64,000 nt of DNA from Lunularia cruciata (Eukaryota > Streptophyta > Marchantiopsida > Lunulariales > Lunulariaceae): contig OX419759.1 in assembly GCA_948567375.1 (NCBI GenBank), positions 38,789,493 through 38,853,492 of the forward strand, written 5' to 3'. Of the stretch, positions 54,720-64,000 are shown in pieces. The position numbers were made by a program, and so were the translations under genes. The stretch's first letter is position 1, and each line of letters begins with the position of its first letter. The notes beneath the pieces are model-generated. The model did no database searches. It saw nothing but the letters and a program-made list of their open reading frames with translations, and was not told the DNA's origin.

Positions 54720-55586
54720 TCCTTGTTCAAGGCAGCACTACCAGAAGCTCAAGGGAAGAGATAAGGAAGAAGATCTAGATACTTTCATGAAGGAGTTTGA
54801 GGCTATTTCATAGCCAACCAAGAAGATGCAAAAGTAGACAAGCTTTAGATATTCCCTAGTCTGCTAAGGAAGGGTGCTAGGAACTAACATACACATATAA
54901 ACCAACATCCTAAGAATGTGGACTATTGGCTATTGGATAAGAAGAATTTTCTTTAAATGTTTCAAATAAATAGATTATGAGGCCAATGTCTTTGCCACCC
55001 TCTATAGTTTAGAGTAGCAGAAAAACAAGAAATTGAGGACTATATGGTGAGATTCTAGAGTCTACTAGTTACTACTTAGTCAAGTCCTTGGGAGAGGTGC
55101 GCAACCCTTGGCTACTTGGATGCTCAAGAAGTGTCATTGTTCTTGAGAGGTCTATTTGCTAAAGAATGAGATCACAAGATGCTAGGAAGGGTCATCAAGT
55201 CCACACAATTATGTGAGTTAGCAAGGTTGATTCCTAGGAGGAAATTTTCCCAAGGGAAAAATACAAAGAAGCCAACAAAAATATCAGGCAAAAGACCACC
55301 CTTGTCATCATCTAATTCATCCAATATTTACACCACCTCTTCATCATCTTCCTCTAAAGATGAGGAGTAGAGGAAGTAATGATAAGGTGTTTATAGGCAA
55401 AAGATGGATAACATGGACAATTTCATTGGAGTATGGGGTTCCATGTTCAAGGACTACCAAAAAGTGACCAAACAAGCATGCACTACTCAATGAACAATGA
55501 ATTATTTCCTTGGGCCAATAAGGCAAAAAGAAGAAGTAGCATTAGGAGGCTTGCCAAGAGTGCAAAGACTTAGGAGATTGTTATGT
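54720..55586 (+). pseudogene. Gag of a further gypsy element
   Basis: YQKLKGREKEDLDTFMKEFEAI-like sequence in short blocks at 54740-54810, PKNVDYWLLDKKNF near 54910-54955, RNKKLRTIW-like near 55018-55050, LGYLDAQEVSLFLRGLFAKE near 55106-55165, and an open stretch ending in a Ser-rich SSSNSSNIYTTSSSSSSKDEE-like tail (two blocks, 55306-55368). The order is that of a gypsy capsid with a Ser-rich linker. Cut off at 55587 by the LTR-like repeat; no pol is seen after it. Confidence 0.55.
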
Positions 55587-56668
55587 TGTAGGGCAAAAAA
55601 GGCCAAATTTTAAGGACAAGAAGTAACCTTTGTGGAAAAGTACAAAAGAGAAGTCCAAGATGAAGATGCATTGTAGGATCTTAATGACCTATGGAATGTA
55701 TTGGAAAATCATCTATGAGTGCATTTGTTTAAAAATAGGATTAATCCTCTTCATGAATGTATAGTAGCCAAAAAGACAAGTAGTAATTAAAGCTATGGCG
55801 GTACTATGACTATGCTAGTGAATGTATTTTAAACAACAAAATTCTAAGAGTAGGAGTTATTGGACATTTATTACAGTGGCATATGGAGTAGATGGCAACA
55901 ACATGTACAGTGTTTTTAGGAGGAGATGAACATTATTTTTAGGTTTAGACACTTGTATATATGTGGGTTTATGCCCCTTAGTGGGGTTCTTTTATTATTC
56001 TTGGATTGAAGGTTTGGCCAATTGTTATCTAATATCTTTAGTTCATCAATGGAGAATCCTAGTTATTGGAATGGCTCTCTTGTTGGTGGTTTGACATTCA
56101 CTAGTTCATTCATTTCAAGAGAACCCTAGGAAGCAATCAATCCTTGAAAGTAGATTTGGTGGCTCAATGTAATTATTGGGTCTACAAACTTAGCTATTGT
56201 CGGTCATCATTGTGAGAGTTAGCCTATATGCTTGAGATTGACTACTTTATCTTGACCAATTAAGCAATATCACTACAAAAAGAAACACATTTTGAATTTT
56301 TCTTGTGATTGTTTGTGAATCTATTTCAAAGTTGTGAAGATGTAAGTTTGTGAAGTAGTTCTCCTTGCCTTCCTCATTGCACCATTATCTAAATCATAGA
56401 ATGTGCTATAACATTGCTCATAACATTGCATTATTGAATCAAGAGTGAATGTATCACGAAGAACTCACAAAGGTGATAGACTTGCAAACCATTTCCTAGG
56501 TTAAGTGACCAAGGGTGAACCTCATTCCTTATTGGAGCTATAATGGCTATAGGAATCCTGCCAATTTTTCCTCCTCAAGCCAAGTGAAAGGTTGGATATG
56601 CAAGGAATATATTATTATATTATCATTCCTATAGAATCCAACATCTCCACAACATGATCCTACCAACA
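55587..56668 (+). repeat. 1.1-kb LTR-like repeat, copy 2
   Basis: TGTAGGGCAAAAAAGG to CCTACCAACA, same orientation and length class as 29575-30674. A TATA-like TTGTATATATG lies near 55951-55961. Flanking 5-mers TATGT and CCTGC do not match, so a clean solo-LTR insertion cannot be shown. Confidence 0.7.
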
Positions 56669-58340
56669 CCTGCTCAATGCCTTGTAAGTCAAAGACTACT
56701 TTGAGACATTACTCTTGCAAGATTTGACAGGCTTTTCTAATACCACTAAGGACACAACCATTGTGTGGTTGAGATTCATTTGAGTTCCCTTGAGCTCTCA
56801 AATGATTTGGTTGATCTTCACCTTCTAACCATCCAAGTTAGAGCTAAGGGTGGCATAACTGGCACTTTGGAACCTTAGATCCTTGTGGATTCTTTTGGTT
56901 TTTGTTGGTTATATGGGATATCTTGATGTACTCCCTTATAAGGCATACCTAAGGTTTCATCATCAAACCTCTATTCACTATCTTAGGACACTCGATGAAG
57001 TATCCCAAGGTAAAGTATGAAAGCTAAATTGCCACATATGTCATTTGATGGGTCGCTCTAATTTGACATCCCCATGAAATATAGCCTTTGCTAGTACACA
57101 TCTAGTATTCCCTTAGTCCCAAAATTCAACTCCATGCGCTAGAGCATGGAAAATTCCTATGTATCTAACTTGGTCCTCAAATTTACATGCCAATTGATCA
57201 TCACTCCCATAATAAGTAGGACTAGGTCAAATTGGTAGACCTATTTGACCAATGTGAACACCAATGTCTCCAACTTTATCTCTAAAAATTCCACAAAAGC
57301 TTCATCTTTTTTCATATCTTGTGTCATACTTGGTCAAGGAGGGAATGGGTACTAAGCCAAATTTTCTTTGTCCTTGCAACATAATATCTTGGCTGCCATT
57401 TCCACTTGATTTACATTGATTATCCCCAACAATATATTGGACATGAACATCATGAGTGTAGTGATTACACTAGGGTTGTAGCTTTGAGGAACTGCTCACT
57501 TCAACCATTCTTGGAACTCACCAATACCCTATGGGACTCATTCCAAAAGATTTGGCTATTGAGTAGCTTCTCTTTTGAGAGATCATATTGTAGTCATTCT
57601 CCATGAAATTTCCAACCCCTTTTTGTTCTTCAAATTCAGGGCAATCATCCAATTATCTATGGGCTTTATGACCTAAGACGCACACATGAAATGCAAGAAA
57701 TCAAAGGCCAATGAAATTATGCTTTTTGCCCACTAGTTCACTTATTCCACTACATTTGGTGGTAATTGAAATTCCCCTTCATCAATTGTCTTGGAAGGTG
57801 TTGGTACATTGGAATCCATCTTTATGTTTGTCCTTAATATTTGGAAAGCTTGGGACTCTAGGCTGCTCCCTAATCTAGGAGATACTTCTTGCTCTTGATG
57901 TCAATCAAAATTTTAAGGGCTCCTCCTAGAAGGTCCCACAACATCCATCAGCTTTGGAAATTGCTCCAATTGTTCATAAGGACATACTTGGCTCATTCCC
58001 TCTTCTAGTATACCTAAAACCATTACTTTCTTCTCAAGACTATGAAGCTCACATCCTCTCACCAACACCATCAAGTTCTTTATCTATGTGTCTTCCCATA
58101 TCATGTGTCTTGTATTTTGATACTCATTGATGACCATCATTTCCCTAGCTAGTGATTTTTTTCCTATAATACTATCTTCTAGTGGTTCTCTGTCTCTCAC
58201 CTCCTTAGCATTTTAGGACATTGGGCTATTTGGGCTTGCATTCTTATCTACTCTCTCTAATAGGAACATCCTTCTTGTAATTTCTACACCTTTGAGACTA
58301 CCTTCTACTTTTCTTGTTGTTGATGAGGTATCATCAGCTA
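56669..58340 (-). pseudogene. Unidentified gag-like family, copy 2
   Basis: - strand relative of 46100-48850. Shared stretches include VINEYQN near 58105-58125, a LEEGMSQ-like phrase near 57995-58015, and LPPNVVE-like then FLHFM and DNWMIALNLKN near 57630-57770; FQEWLK at about 57490-57510 follows. Stops throughout. The copy is in opposite orientation to copy 1, about 10 kb away. Confidence 0.45.
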
Positions 58341-58589
58341 ATACTCTTGATGCGTAGTGAACACAAGAGGGTTAATAAGCACTCAATGTTTATTCTTTAC
58401 TCACTAATTCTTGTTAGTCACCACTTTAGAGTTCTAGTGAAGAGTGACTTTGACCTACTTTTGTATCTTCTATATATTTTTATAACCACCAATATATTCT
58501 ATAAATGTTTTTTTGAGCAAAACTTGTGTTTGTAGACCATTCTTTGGTGAAGTTTGGTATCTCCACTCTTAATTTTCACTCTCATAACA
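58341..58589 (+). repeat. Copia LTR, 3' part
   Basis: The sequence ending TTTTCACTCTCATAACA runs directly into a primer-binding site, so 58589 is the LTR end. The left edge is unclear. A TATA-like TCTATATATTTTTATAA near 58469-58485 fits an LTR promoter. Confidence 0.55.
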
Positions 58590-58605
58590 TGGTATGTGAG
58601 TAGAA
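58590..58605 (+). promoter_or_regulatory. Copia primer-binding site, tRNA-Met-like
   Basis: TGGTATGTGAGTAGAA starts right after the LTR's CA and resembles TGGTATCAGAGC, the initiator-Met primer site used by most plant copia elements. Confidence 0.7.
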
Positions 58606-58729
58606 GAGAGACAACAAGGGTCTTTGAGTTCAATTTTGCACAAGATTTTGATTATCAAGTGATCTGAACTTTTTGGGTTTATACCATGAGTACTTCCTCT
58701 ATACTTATGGTGGTATCATAGATGAGGCC

Positions 58730-59420
58730 TTGAAAAAGAACAATTATTATGTATGAGAATATAGAATGTCTGCTTGCTTGAAAGGCCAAGAATTGTTTGA
58801 TCTTATCACAAGGTTTGAAAATTGTGCTTTAAGTGCTCCTTCAACTCCTAATGTATGTGATTGGAAGAGACGTGCTAATCAAGCTATGCTATATCTTTCT
58901 TTGTGTGTTTCACCATCATTGTTTGGTTACATACAAGGTGTTGATACTCCCAAGGAGGTTTGGGATGCATAATAAAATATTTTTCAGACATCAACAAAGG
59001 CAAGAAAGCTTCAACTAAAGCAACAATTAATGGATATTAAGAAGGACAACTTAAGCATCACTGATTATATTTATTACATTTGTGGTCTGGTTAAGCAGCT
59101 TAATAGAGTTGGAGGTAAGGTTGAGGATGATGATTTGATTCTTCATACTATTCAAGGTGTACAAAAGGAGTATAAACCTTTTGAAACATTTATAGTTGCT
59201 AGAGATACTTATCTTTTATTTGATGAGGTAGTCCCAATGTTAGTCTTTGAGGAGATAGGTTGCAATGTGGTAGCATTGGTCTTGTTGCTCAAGATCGAGT
59301 TTTGTTTGCTGGGAAAGTTCATGCAAGATGCAAAGGGCATGGAAGTTAACTTTGAAGAGGTGTTGTTGGTGAAGTTCAATCCTTGCAAAGACACTATGCA
59401 ACACAAGGCAAGTCCACATT
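58730..59420 (+). pseudogene. Copia gag (UBN2-type)
   Basis: LKGQELFDLITRFENC (58776-58824), WKRRANQAMLYLSLCVSP (58862-58915), TPKEVWDA (58946-58969), then in another frame LKQQLMDIKKDNLSITDYI (59015-59071), LVKQLNRVGGKVEDDDLI (59087-59140) and QGVQKEYKPFETFI (59153-59195). This is the usual order of plant Ty1/copia gag. A knuckle-like remnant CKYYKSNCHYEKTFF lies near 59431-59475. A 1-base frameshift at about 58970 and stops disable it. Confidence 0.8.
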
Positions 59421-59519
59421 AGAGGGATTTTGCAAGTATTATAAATCAAATTGTCATTATGAGAAGACTTTTTTTAAGGAGCAAGCTGATATTTGTGTAG
59501 GTAAATCCTCTCAATAAAA

Positions 59520-60700
59520 CTATATGAGGAAGGATTCCTACTGTATAGATCATCAATTAATGATGACTCAAACTATTGCATTGATGACAAAGAGTGCAGA
59601 AGAATGTGTCACCAACTCATGGTGCTCCAATCATATGACCATTCAGGCTAGTATTTTCAGATCTAAAGAACCATTATCTGAATTATTGTCTTTGGATACG
59701 GGTGATGTTACTGAACATATCATTACTCATACATGCAGTATCCTTTTCTCATCTCCATCTAGGAATTTAAGTGGTTCAAGTGAAGTCCTTCATGTACATA
59801 CAATCACCCGGAACTTAGTTTTTGTTGGCCAGATTATTGAGAATGGTTTTCAGGTTTTATTTCACCAAGATGGTGTGTTTTCAAACAAGTATGAGAAATC
59901 TACTATCCCCATAGGGATGCAAACTTGGATAAAAAATTGGGAGGATGCTTAATTTAGGCATCAAGATCCCTACTATTACAAATCAGAATGTTATGTTTAT
60001 TCAAGGCTCTATTGATTTTTCAGATCTTGATATGTGGCATAAAAGAGTTGGTCACATGAAAATACAAAGATTAAAAGTGCTACCTACTTGGGATCTGGTT
60101 ATGGAGCTTCCAATATTTTCTGATCCGTTGCACATAGGGGTTTGTGAGGCTTATCAATTTGGTTAGCAAGCTAGGCAGCCTATAAGCATCATGGTACAAG
60201 GGCCTCTAGAGTATTAGAATTGATCCACACTAATGTATGGACTGCTTCAAAAAAGAGTCTAACTGGCTTTTAATATTTTTTGCTATTTATTGACAACATT
60301 TCAAGATATACTTGGGTCTACTTTCTAAATTTAAAATCATATTTCCTTTCAAATTTCCAAATATTCAAGCAGCTTGTAGAGAAGAAATATGGTTATAATA
60401 TCCTACATCTATGTTCTAATAGAGGAGGAGAGTTTATTTCAAATCAGTTTGATGCTTTTCTACATGAGCAAGGTATCAAGTGTGTAGTTACTTGCAGCTA
60501 CGCACCTCAACAAAATGGTGTTAACTGCAAGAACTGAAATATTGCTTAAGTTGCAAAAGCCATGCTCAATGAGAAGGTAATACCCAAGTGTTATTGGGCA
60601 GAAGTAGTTAATTGTGCAATTTACCTGAATTAAATAATCTCCTATTGCAATGATTAACAAAATGACACCTTTTCAACCTCTTACAAAAAGCCTGATTTAT
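59520..60700 (+). pseudogene. Copia protease, GAG-pre-integrase and integrase, truncated
   Basis: WCSNHMT at 59620-59640 is the decayed protease site (usual DSGASNHMT). WHKRVGHMKIQRLKVLP (60033-60083) is the GAG-pre-integrase domain. Integrase: FIDNISRYTWVYFLNLKS (60283-60336), SNRGGEFISNQFDAFLHEQG (60415-60474), a YAPQQNGV block (60499-60522) where the catalytic Glu should follow but reads NCKN, and YWAEVVNCAIYL near 60592-60627. The sequence stops at about 60700, before RT, where the chromovirus on the other strand begins. Confidence 0.85.
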
Positions 60701-60745
60701 CAAGTTTGATGGTTTTTGCTTGTATTTGTTTTGTTCATGTTTTTG

Positions 60746-61231
60746 TGGGAACCTTTAAGGAATCTTCCTATAGGAATCTCCAAATTTCATGGGTGAGGTA
60801 CCATTGGAAAGCTCTCAATGAGACAAAAATGGGGGAGGGAAGGCCAACCTTTCCTCCAATAGAAGGGATCTGCACATTTTTTAGGCCTAATTCCTCTATT
60901 TAGATCTCCAAAATTCACTAGAGTTTTTGGGCTATTCTTGCATCTTCCCTATTAGTAGAAGTACTCTCTTGGTGATACCTCTATCTGATCTACTTAGTCC
61001 ATTATCAATAACATCTTCCCCAATGTTACAAATCCAATTTTCACCTCTAGATCATATATCTTGCTATTGGTATTACATTAAAAGCTATTTTTGGCTTGTA
61101 CTCTATCAGTAGAAGTGCTCTTTCTGTGGCATCTCTATCTGATCTACTTAGCCCATCATACCTAACATCCCTCTAGATGTTACCAAGTCAATTTTCACCT
61201 GTAGATAATATATCTATCTATTGCTATTACA
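60746..61231 (-). repeat. 3' LTR of the second chromovirus with duplicated 5' end
   Basis: On the - strand the PPT is followed by TGTAATAGC at 61231, 154 bp of LTR start, and then TGTAATACC again at 61077, from which the LTR runs on to about 60746. The first 154 bp are thus present twice. The last 140-150 bp of the family LTR are missing. Confidence 0.8.
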
Positions 61232-61246
61232 AATCTCCTCCCTTTT
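61232..61246 (-). promoter_or_regulatory. Polypurine tract of the second chromovirus
   Basis: - strand AAAAGGGAGGAGATT directly before TGTAATAGC. Confidence 0.75.
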
Positions 61247-61261
61247 AAGATGCAATATCCT

Positions 61262-61445
61262 TGTTACAAAGTTGTTGCTCAAAAGATTTCACTAACATTG
61301 GTGCATTGGTAAATTTGGCTGCTAGCTCCCATGTTGCCTCATACAATGGGTATACTTTCCAATGTACAAGATATTCTACACATGGATGGTGAGTACCACA
61401 AATGCATTTTTGGAGAATGCATTTGACTTCATATCCCCCCGTGGT
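61262..61445 (-). pseudogene. Chromodomain of the second chromovirus
   Basis: Continuous reading without a stop: YEVKCILQKCICGTHH, CVEYLVHWKVYPLYEATWE, LAAKFTNA. The pattern E-V-x-x-I-L, Y-L-V-x-W, Y-P-x-x-E-A-T-W-E is the chromodomain core. By family knowledge it binds methylated histone tails and targets integration to heterochromatin. It is the cleanest accessory domain on this strand. Confidence 0.85.
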
Positions 61446-61559
61446 ATCAATGAGTGTTGGCCTAGGTAAAATTTCTTGGATGGAAGAAAAGTGTGGCAGT
61501 TAGGATGCATATCTGCATAGTAAGGACACATGGAGTACTTGATGGATCTTCATGTGTGG

Positions 61560-62990
61560 TGGTAGCGTTAGGTGATTGGCCACTGCTCCAATTCAACAAA
61601 GGATGGGAAAAGGCTCAACAATATGAGGTTTGAGCTTGCGGAGACCAACTTCCATGAGGTTGGTTGTTGATAGCTAGACTTGATCTGCAACATTGAACTC
61701 CAAGTGCCAACAATGTGCATCTACATACTATTTCTATTGATTTTAGGCAATCTACAACTTGTTTTTGGTGTTTTCCACTCCTTGTTGGATTCTGGAAACA
61801 AAAGGTTGATGACATCTACCTTGGTATCCACTGGGTGAGTCTTCATCAAGCTCAAAGGTGTGAAAGGATGCTCTCCATACATGAGGAAGAACATCTTCTT
61901 CATGGTATCCACGATGTGGCCTATAAAAGACCAAGACTAAGGAGAGAAAAAAGAGAATGGAAGATCACATTGGGACACCTGAATGTGAGAAAACTCCCAA
62001 TCCTAGCATGAGCTTTGGCTCTTGTATTTATAAGAACTATACAAGGCTCTTGAAAAGCTTCTCAAGAAGCTTCCTTTAGTCACTTTTTTGGAGTGCAAGC
62101 CAAGTTAACCGTGAAGCTTCTCAAGAAGTTTCCTTCTTGAAGCCACCTACTTGGCATGCAAGTTAAGCTAGTGGAAGCTTCCTAGATACTTCTAGGATAT
62201 TCCATGCTAATTTGGCCTCTTTACTACTTTGTTAGCCTTGACTAACTTCATTGCTAAACTCCGTATTGTTACATGGCCTATGTGGATGCATTCACTGAAT
62301 AATCATACGCAAATTCCACCAAATGGGAGTAAGATCTCCCACCTTTCTTGCTCCCCTAGGGTGAAGCCTTACAACATGTCTTCAATAGTGCAATAAGCCC
62401 ACTTTATTTTTCCATTGGACTATGGATGGTAAGTCGTGGACATGGCCAATTTGGTTTTGAAGAACCCAAAGAGTGTTCTCCAAAACAAATTGGTGAATTG
62501 AGTACCTCTATCAATGATGAGCACTTGAGATAGCTCATGGTGAGAAAAGACTGCATCAAAGTGCAATTAAGCTAATTGTGGAGCAATCAAGTCCTTGGTG
62601 GTAGGACACACATGAATCATTTTGTTGAGTCGATCAAAAAAGACTACAATGGTGTCAAACCTAGAAGGAGTCTTGGGAAATTCACAAACTAGATCCATGC
62701 TTACATATTCACACCATTGTGTAGGAGTCAGAAGGGGTTGAAGGAGTCCCATGGGAGCTTTATTAAAAGTTTTATTCTGCTAATAGAGTAGGCAGCTTTG
62801 AACATACTCCATCACATTGTTGCTCATCTTGGGCCAATAGTAATGGCATTTTGCTACATCCAAAATCTTGTCTATGCCAACGTGACCTACAATGGTAGAA
62901 TCATGACATTTCACTAGGAGGTGGTTCTAATGTTTAGGTCATCTGGGATCCACAACCTACCATCACAAAAAGTGAGTCATTGGGTACTAG
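61560..62990 (-). pseudogene. Integrase of the second chromovirus
   Basis: HHCC region near 62770-62960 (CHDSTIVGHVGIDKI-like; the AKCHYYWPKMSNNVMEYVQSCL-like part in short blocks). The core begins PTQWCEYVSMDLVCEFPKT (62665-62722) and continues IVVFFDRLNKMIH, TTKDLIAPQLA (62567-62605). FFLMYGEHPFTPLSLMKTHP lies at 61830-61890 and LEFNVADQVQLSI-like at 61660-61705. Stops occur in the middle. Same family as 27091-28240. Confidence 0.8.
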
Positions 62991-62999
62991 TGACCGCAT

Positions 63000-63270
63000 T
63001 TGATGATCAAGCTCTTACATTATGTGGATCAATTTTTGTAGCAACAAGAATCCTTGGCCAAAATTTGGGTTCCTCTTGACCTCTACTACCAGATTGTTTG
63101 CCAAAAGCATTTGAGTAAATGCATCTACTAGTTGCTTCTTGCCGTCCACATATGGTAATTCTACTTCTTCATTCTCATCCTTCTCTAGATCCATCCCCGA
63201 CCTTATTGCAATAGAGTGAAACAAGAAGTTCTCTGTTGCTCTACGGTCTATCAACACTCTCACCTAATTG
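63000..63270 (-). pseudogene. Protease fused to the RNase H-integrase tether
   Basis: One open frame (63263-63015) reads RVLIDRRATENFLFHSIAIR, KDENEEVELP, and then immediately YVDGKKQLVDAFTQML and NNLVVEVKRNP. In the complete relative these pieces lie at 25331-25440 and 27085-27180, separated by 1.65 kb of RT and RNase H. The join is near 63150-63158 and keeps the frame. The active-site DSG is DRR. It is a deletion product, not an active gene. Confidence 0.8.
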
Positions 63271-64000
63271 CACTCTAGGATTCCATTTACATTAATTAAT
63301 TGTAAGTTTTTCTTCCTTGCTCTTTGTGCACTTGTCCTCTTCTTTTCCCCACTTTTTGCTTCTCTATTTAGCCAATAAGGCTGCAAGGTACATTTACTAG
63401 TGATCTTTGTTTTTTATATGATTTCCACCTCCTTCTCTTCAATTTGTCTCTCCATGTTGTTCAAAGATTTCTTGTATGGAGTCCAAGAGCCTCTAGGAAA
63501 TTGAGTGCAAAAATTGACAACTAGGTGCCTAACTCAACTGCAATTATCACAATTTTTTTTCTCAAGGCCCTTCTCCCTATGGGACCCCATCTCTTCTTCC
63601 TTCAAGCCGTCTTTGTTCTCCTTGGAGCGGTCATAATCCTTGTTCTCAAAACTAAATGTTGCCCAATTCCATAGGAACTGGTCAAAAGAAGTGTTTTGTT
63701 TTGGCCTTATAATGTTGAGTTCGGACTACTCCTTCACCTCCTTCAAGCGCCCTTGCTATTCTTTGAGCACAAGCAATGGCTTCAAAAACCATGCAAGGGT
63801 TTTGTACCATTACTTCTTGGCAAATTCACTCCTTTAACCCTTGTTTGCAATTTTCCAGAGCTTCTATTGGGTTCATGTTGGTTATTTCAACTTGTAGATC
63901 AAGGAATGCCTCCATGTACTCTTGTACATTATTCTTCTACTTCAACCTCCATAGTCGAGTGCGGGCCATCTACACAAAATCCATGGATTGGAAGTTCTTT
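63271..64000 (-). pseudogene. Gag of the second chromovirus, partial
   Basis: Matches 24600-25290 of the complete relative: a MEIFLDIQVE-like capsid end near 63880-63940, a charged segment, the decayed knuckle NCDNCS-x-VRHLVVNF-like near 63495-63550, and SLNNMERQIEEKEVE (63415-63470). The rest of gag and the 5' LTR lie beyond the window. Confidence 0.65.

Larger units (their letters stand above)
60746..64000 (-). mobile_element. Second chromovirus, - strand, internally deleted and running off the window
   Basis: 3' LTR at 60746-61231, PPT at 61232-61246, chromodomain and integrase to about 62990, then protease and gag to the window edge. RT and RNase H are missing. Its LTR, protease, integrase and chromodomain match the element at 23777-29100, so both belong to one family. 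The LTR is truncated at 60746 where it abuts copia sequence. Confidence 0.85.

Noticed and set aside
1-64000. tRNA, rRNA genes or CRISPR arrays
   Set aside because: No cloverleaf-like gene, rRNA core sequence or regularly spaced repeat was seen; the tandem repeats found are short and irregular.

Overview
This 64 kb window is nuclear DNA from a land plant with a large, repeat-packed genome. It is almost entirely nested and decayed LTR retrotransposons, mostly Ty3/gypsy with one Ty1/copia. I found no convincing host gene, tRNA, rRNA or CRISPR array. Very old Ty3/gypsy copies that are AT-rich and riddled with stops from C-to-T or G-to-A changes suggest a gymnosperm, fern or other non-grass lineage. 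The sequence alone does not fix the species.

Left third (1126-21229): an outer Ty3/gypsy element on the + strand is split by a second copy of the same family on the - strand (5371-15323). The inner copy landed 22 bp past the catalytic codons of the outer protease. Both copies carry two unusual domains. Between protease and reverse transcriptase lies a C5-cytosine DNA methyltransferase (motif I FGGIxTG, PC loop, ENV, SRAH-type motif VIII, motif X). At the integrase C-terminus lies a PHD-type C4HC3 zinc finger where chromoviruses have a chromodomain. Order: LTR, gag (with zinc knuckle), PR, C5-MTase, RT, RNase H, IN, PHD, PPT, LTR. This element is the main discovery. The outer gag also holds a - strand solo LTR (3070-3820) of the family found complete at 34007-41780.

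Middle: 21230-23030 is an orphan gypsy-type gag. 23777-29100 is a complete chromodomain-bearing Ty3 element (chromovirus) with a perfect 5-bp target duplication CTAGG. 29575-30674 and 55587-56668 are two direct copies of a 1.1-kb LTR-like repeat. 30675-44700 is a badly decayed gypsy element interrupted between protease and RT by a younger, better preserved gypsy element (34007-41780).

Right third: 45600-52500 and, inverted, 56669-58340 are two copies of an unidentified gag-like family. 54199-55586 is a primer-binding site and gag of another gypsy element. 58590-60700 is a copia remnant (PBS, UBN2-type gag, GAG-pre-integrase, integrase). 60746-64000 is a second chromovirus on the - strand, with a well-kept chromodomain and an internal deletion of RT and RNase H.

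None of the polyproteins is intact, so all coding entries are given as pseudogenes. Coordinates of decayed domains are approximate to a few tens of bases; LTR, TSD, PPT and motif coordinates were read base by base.
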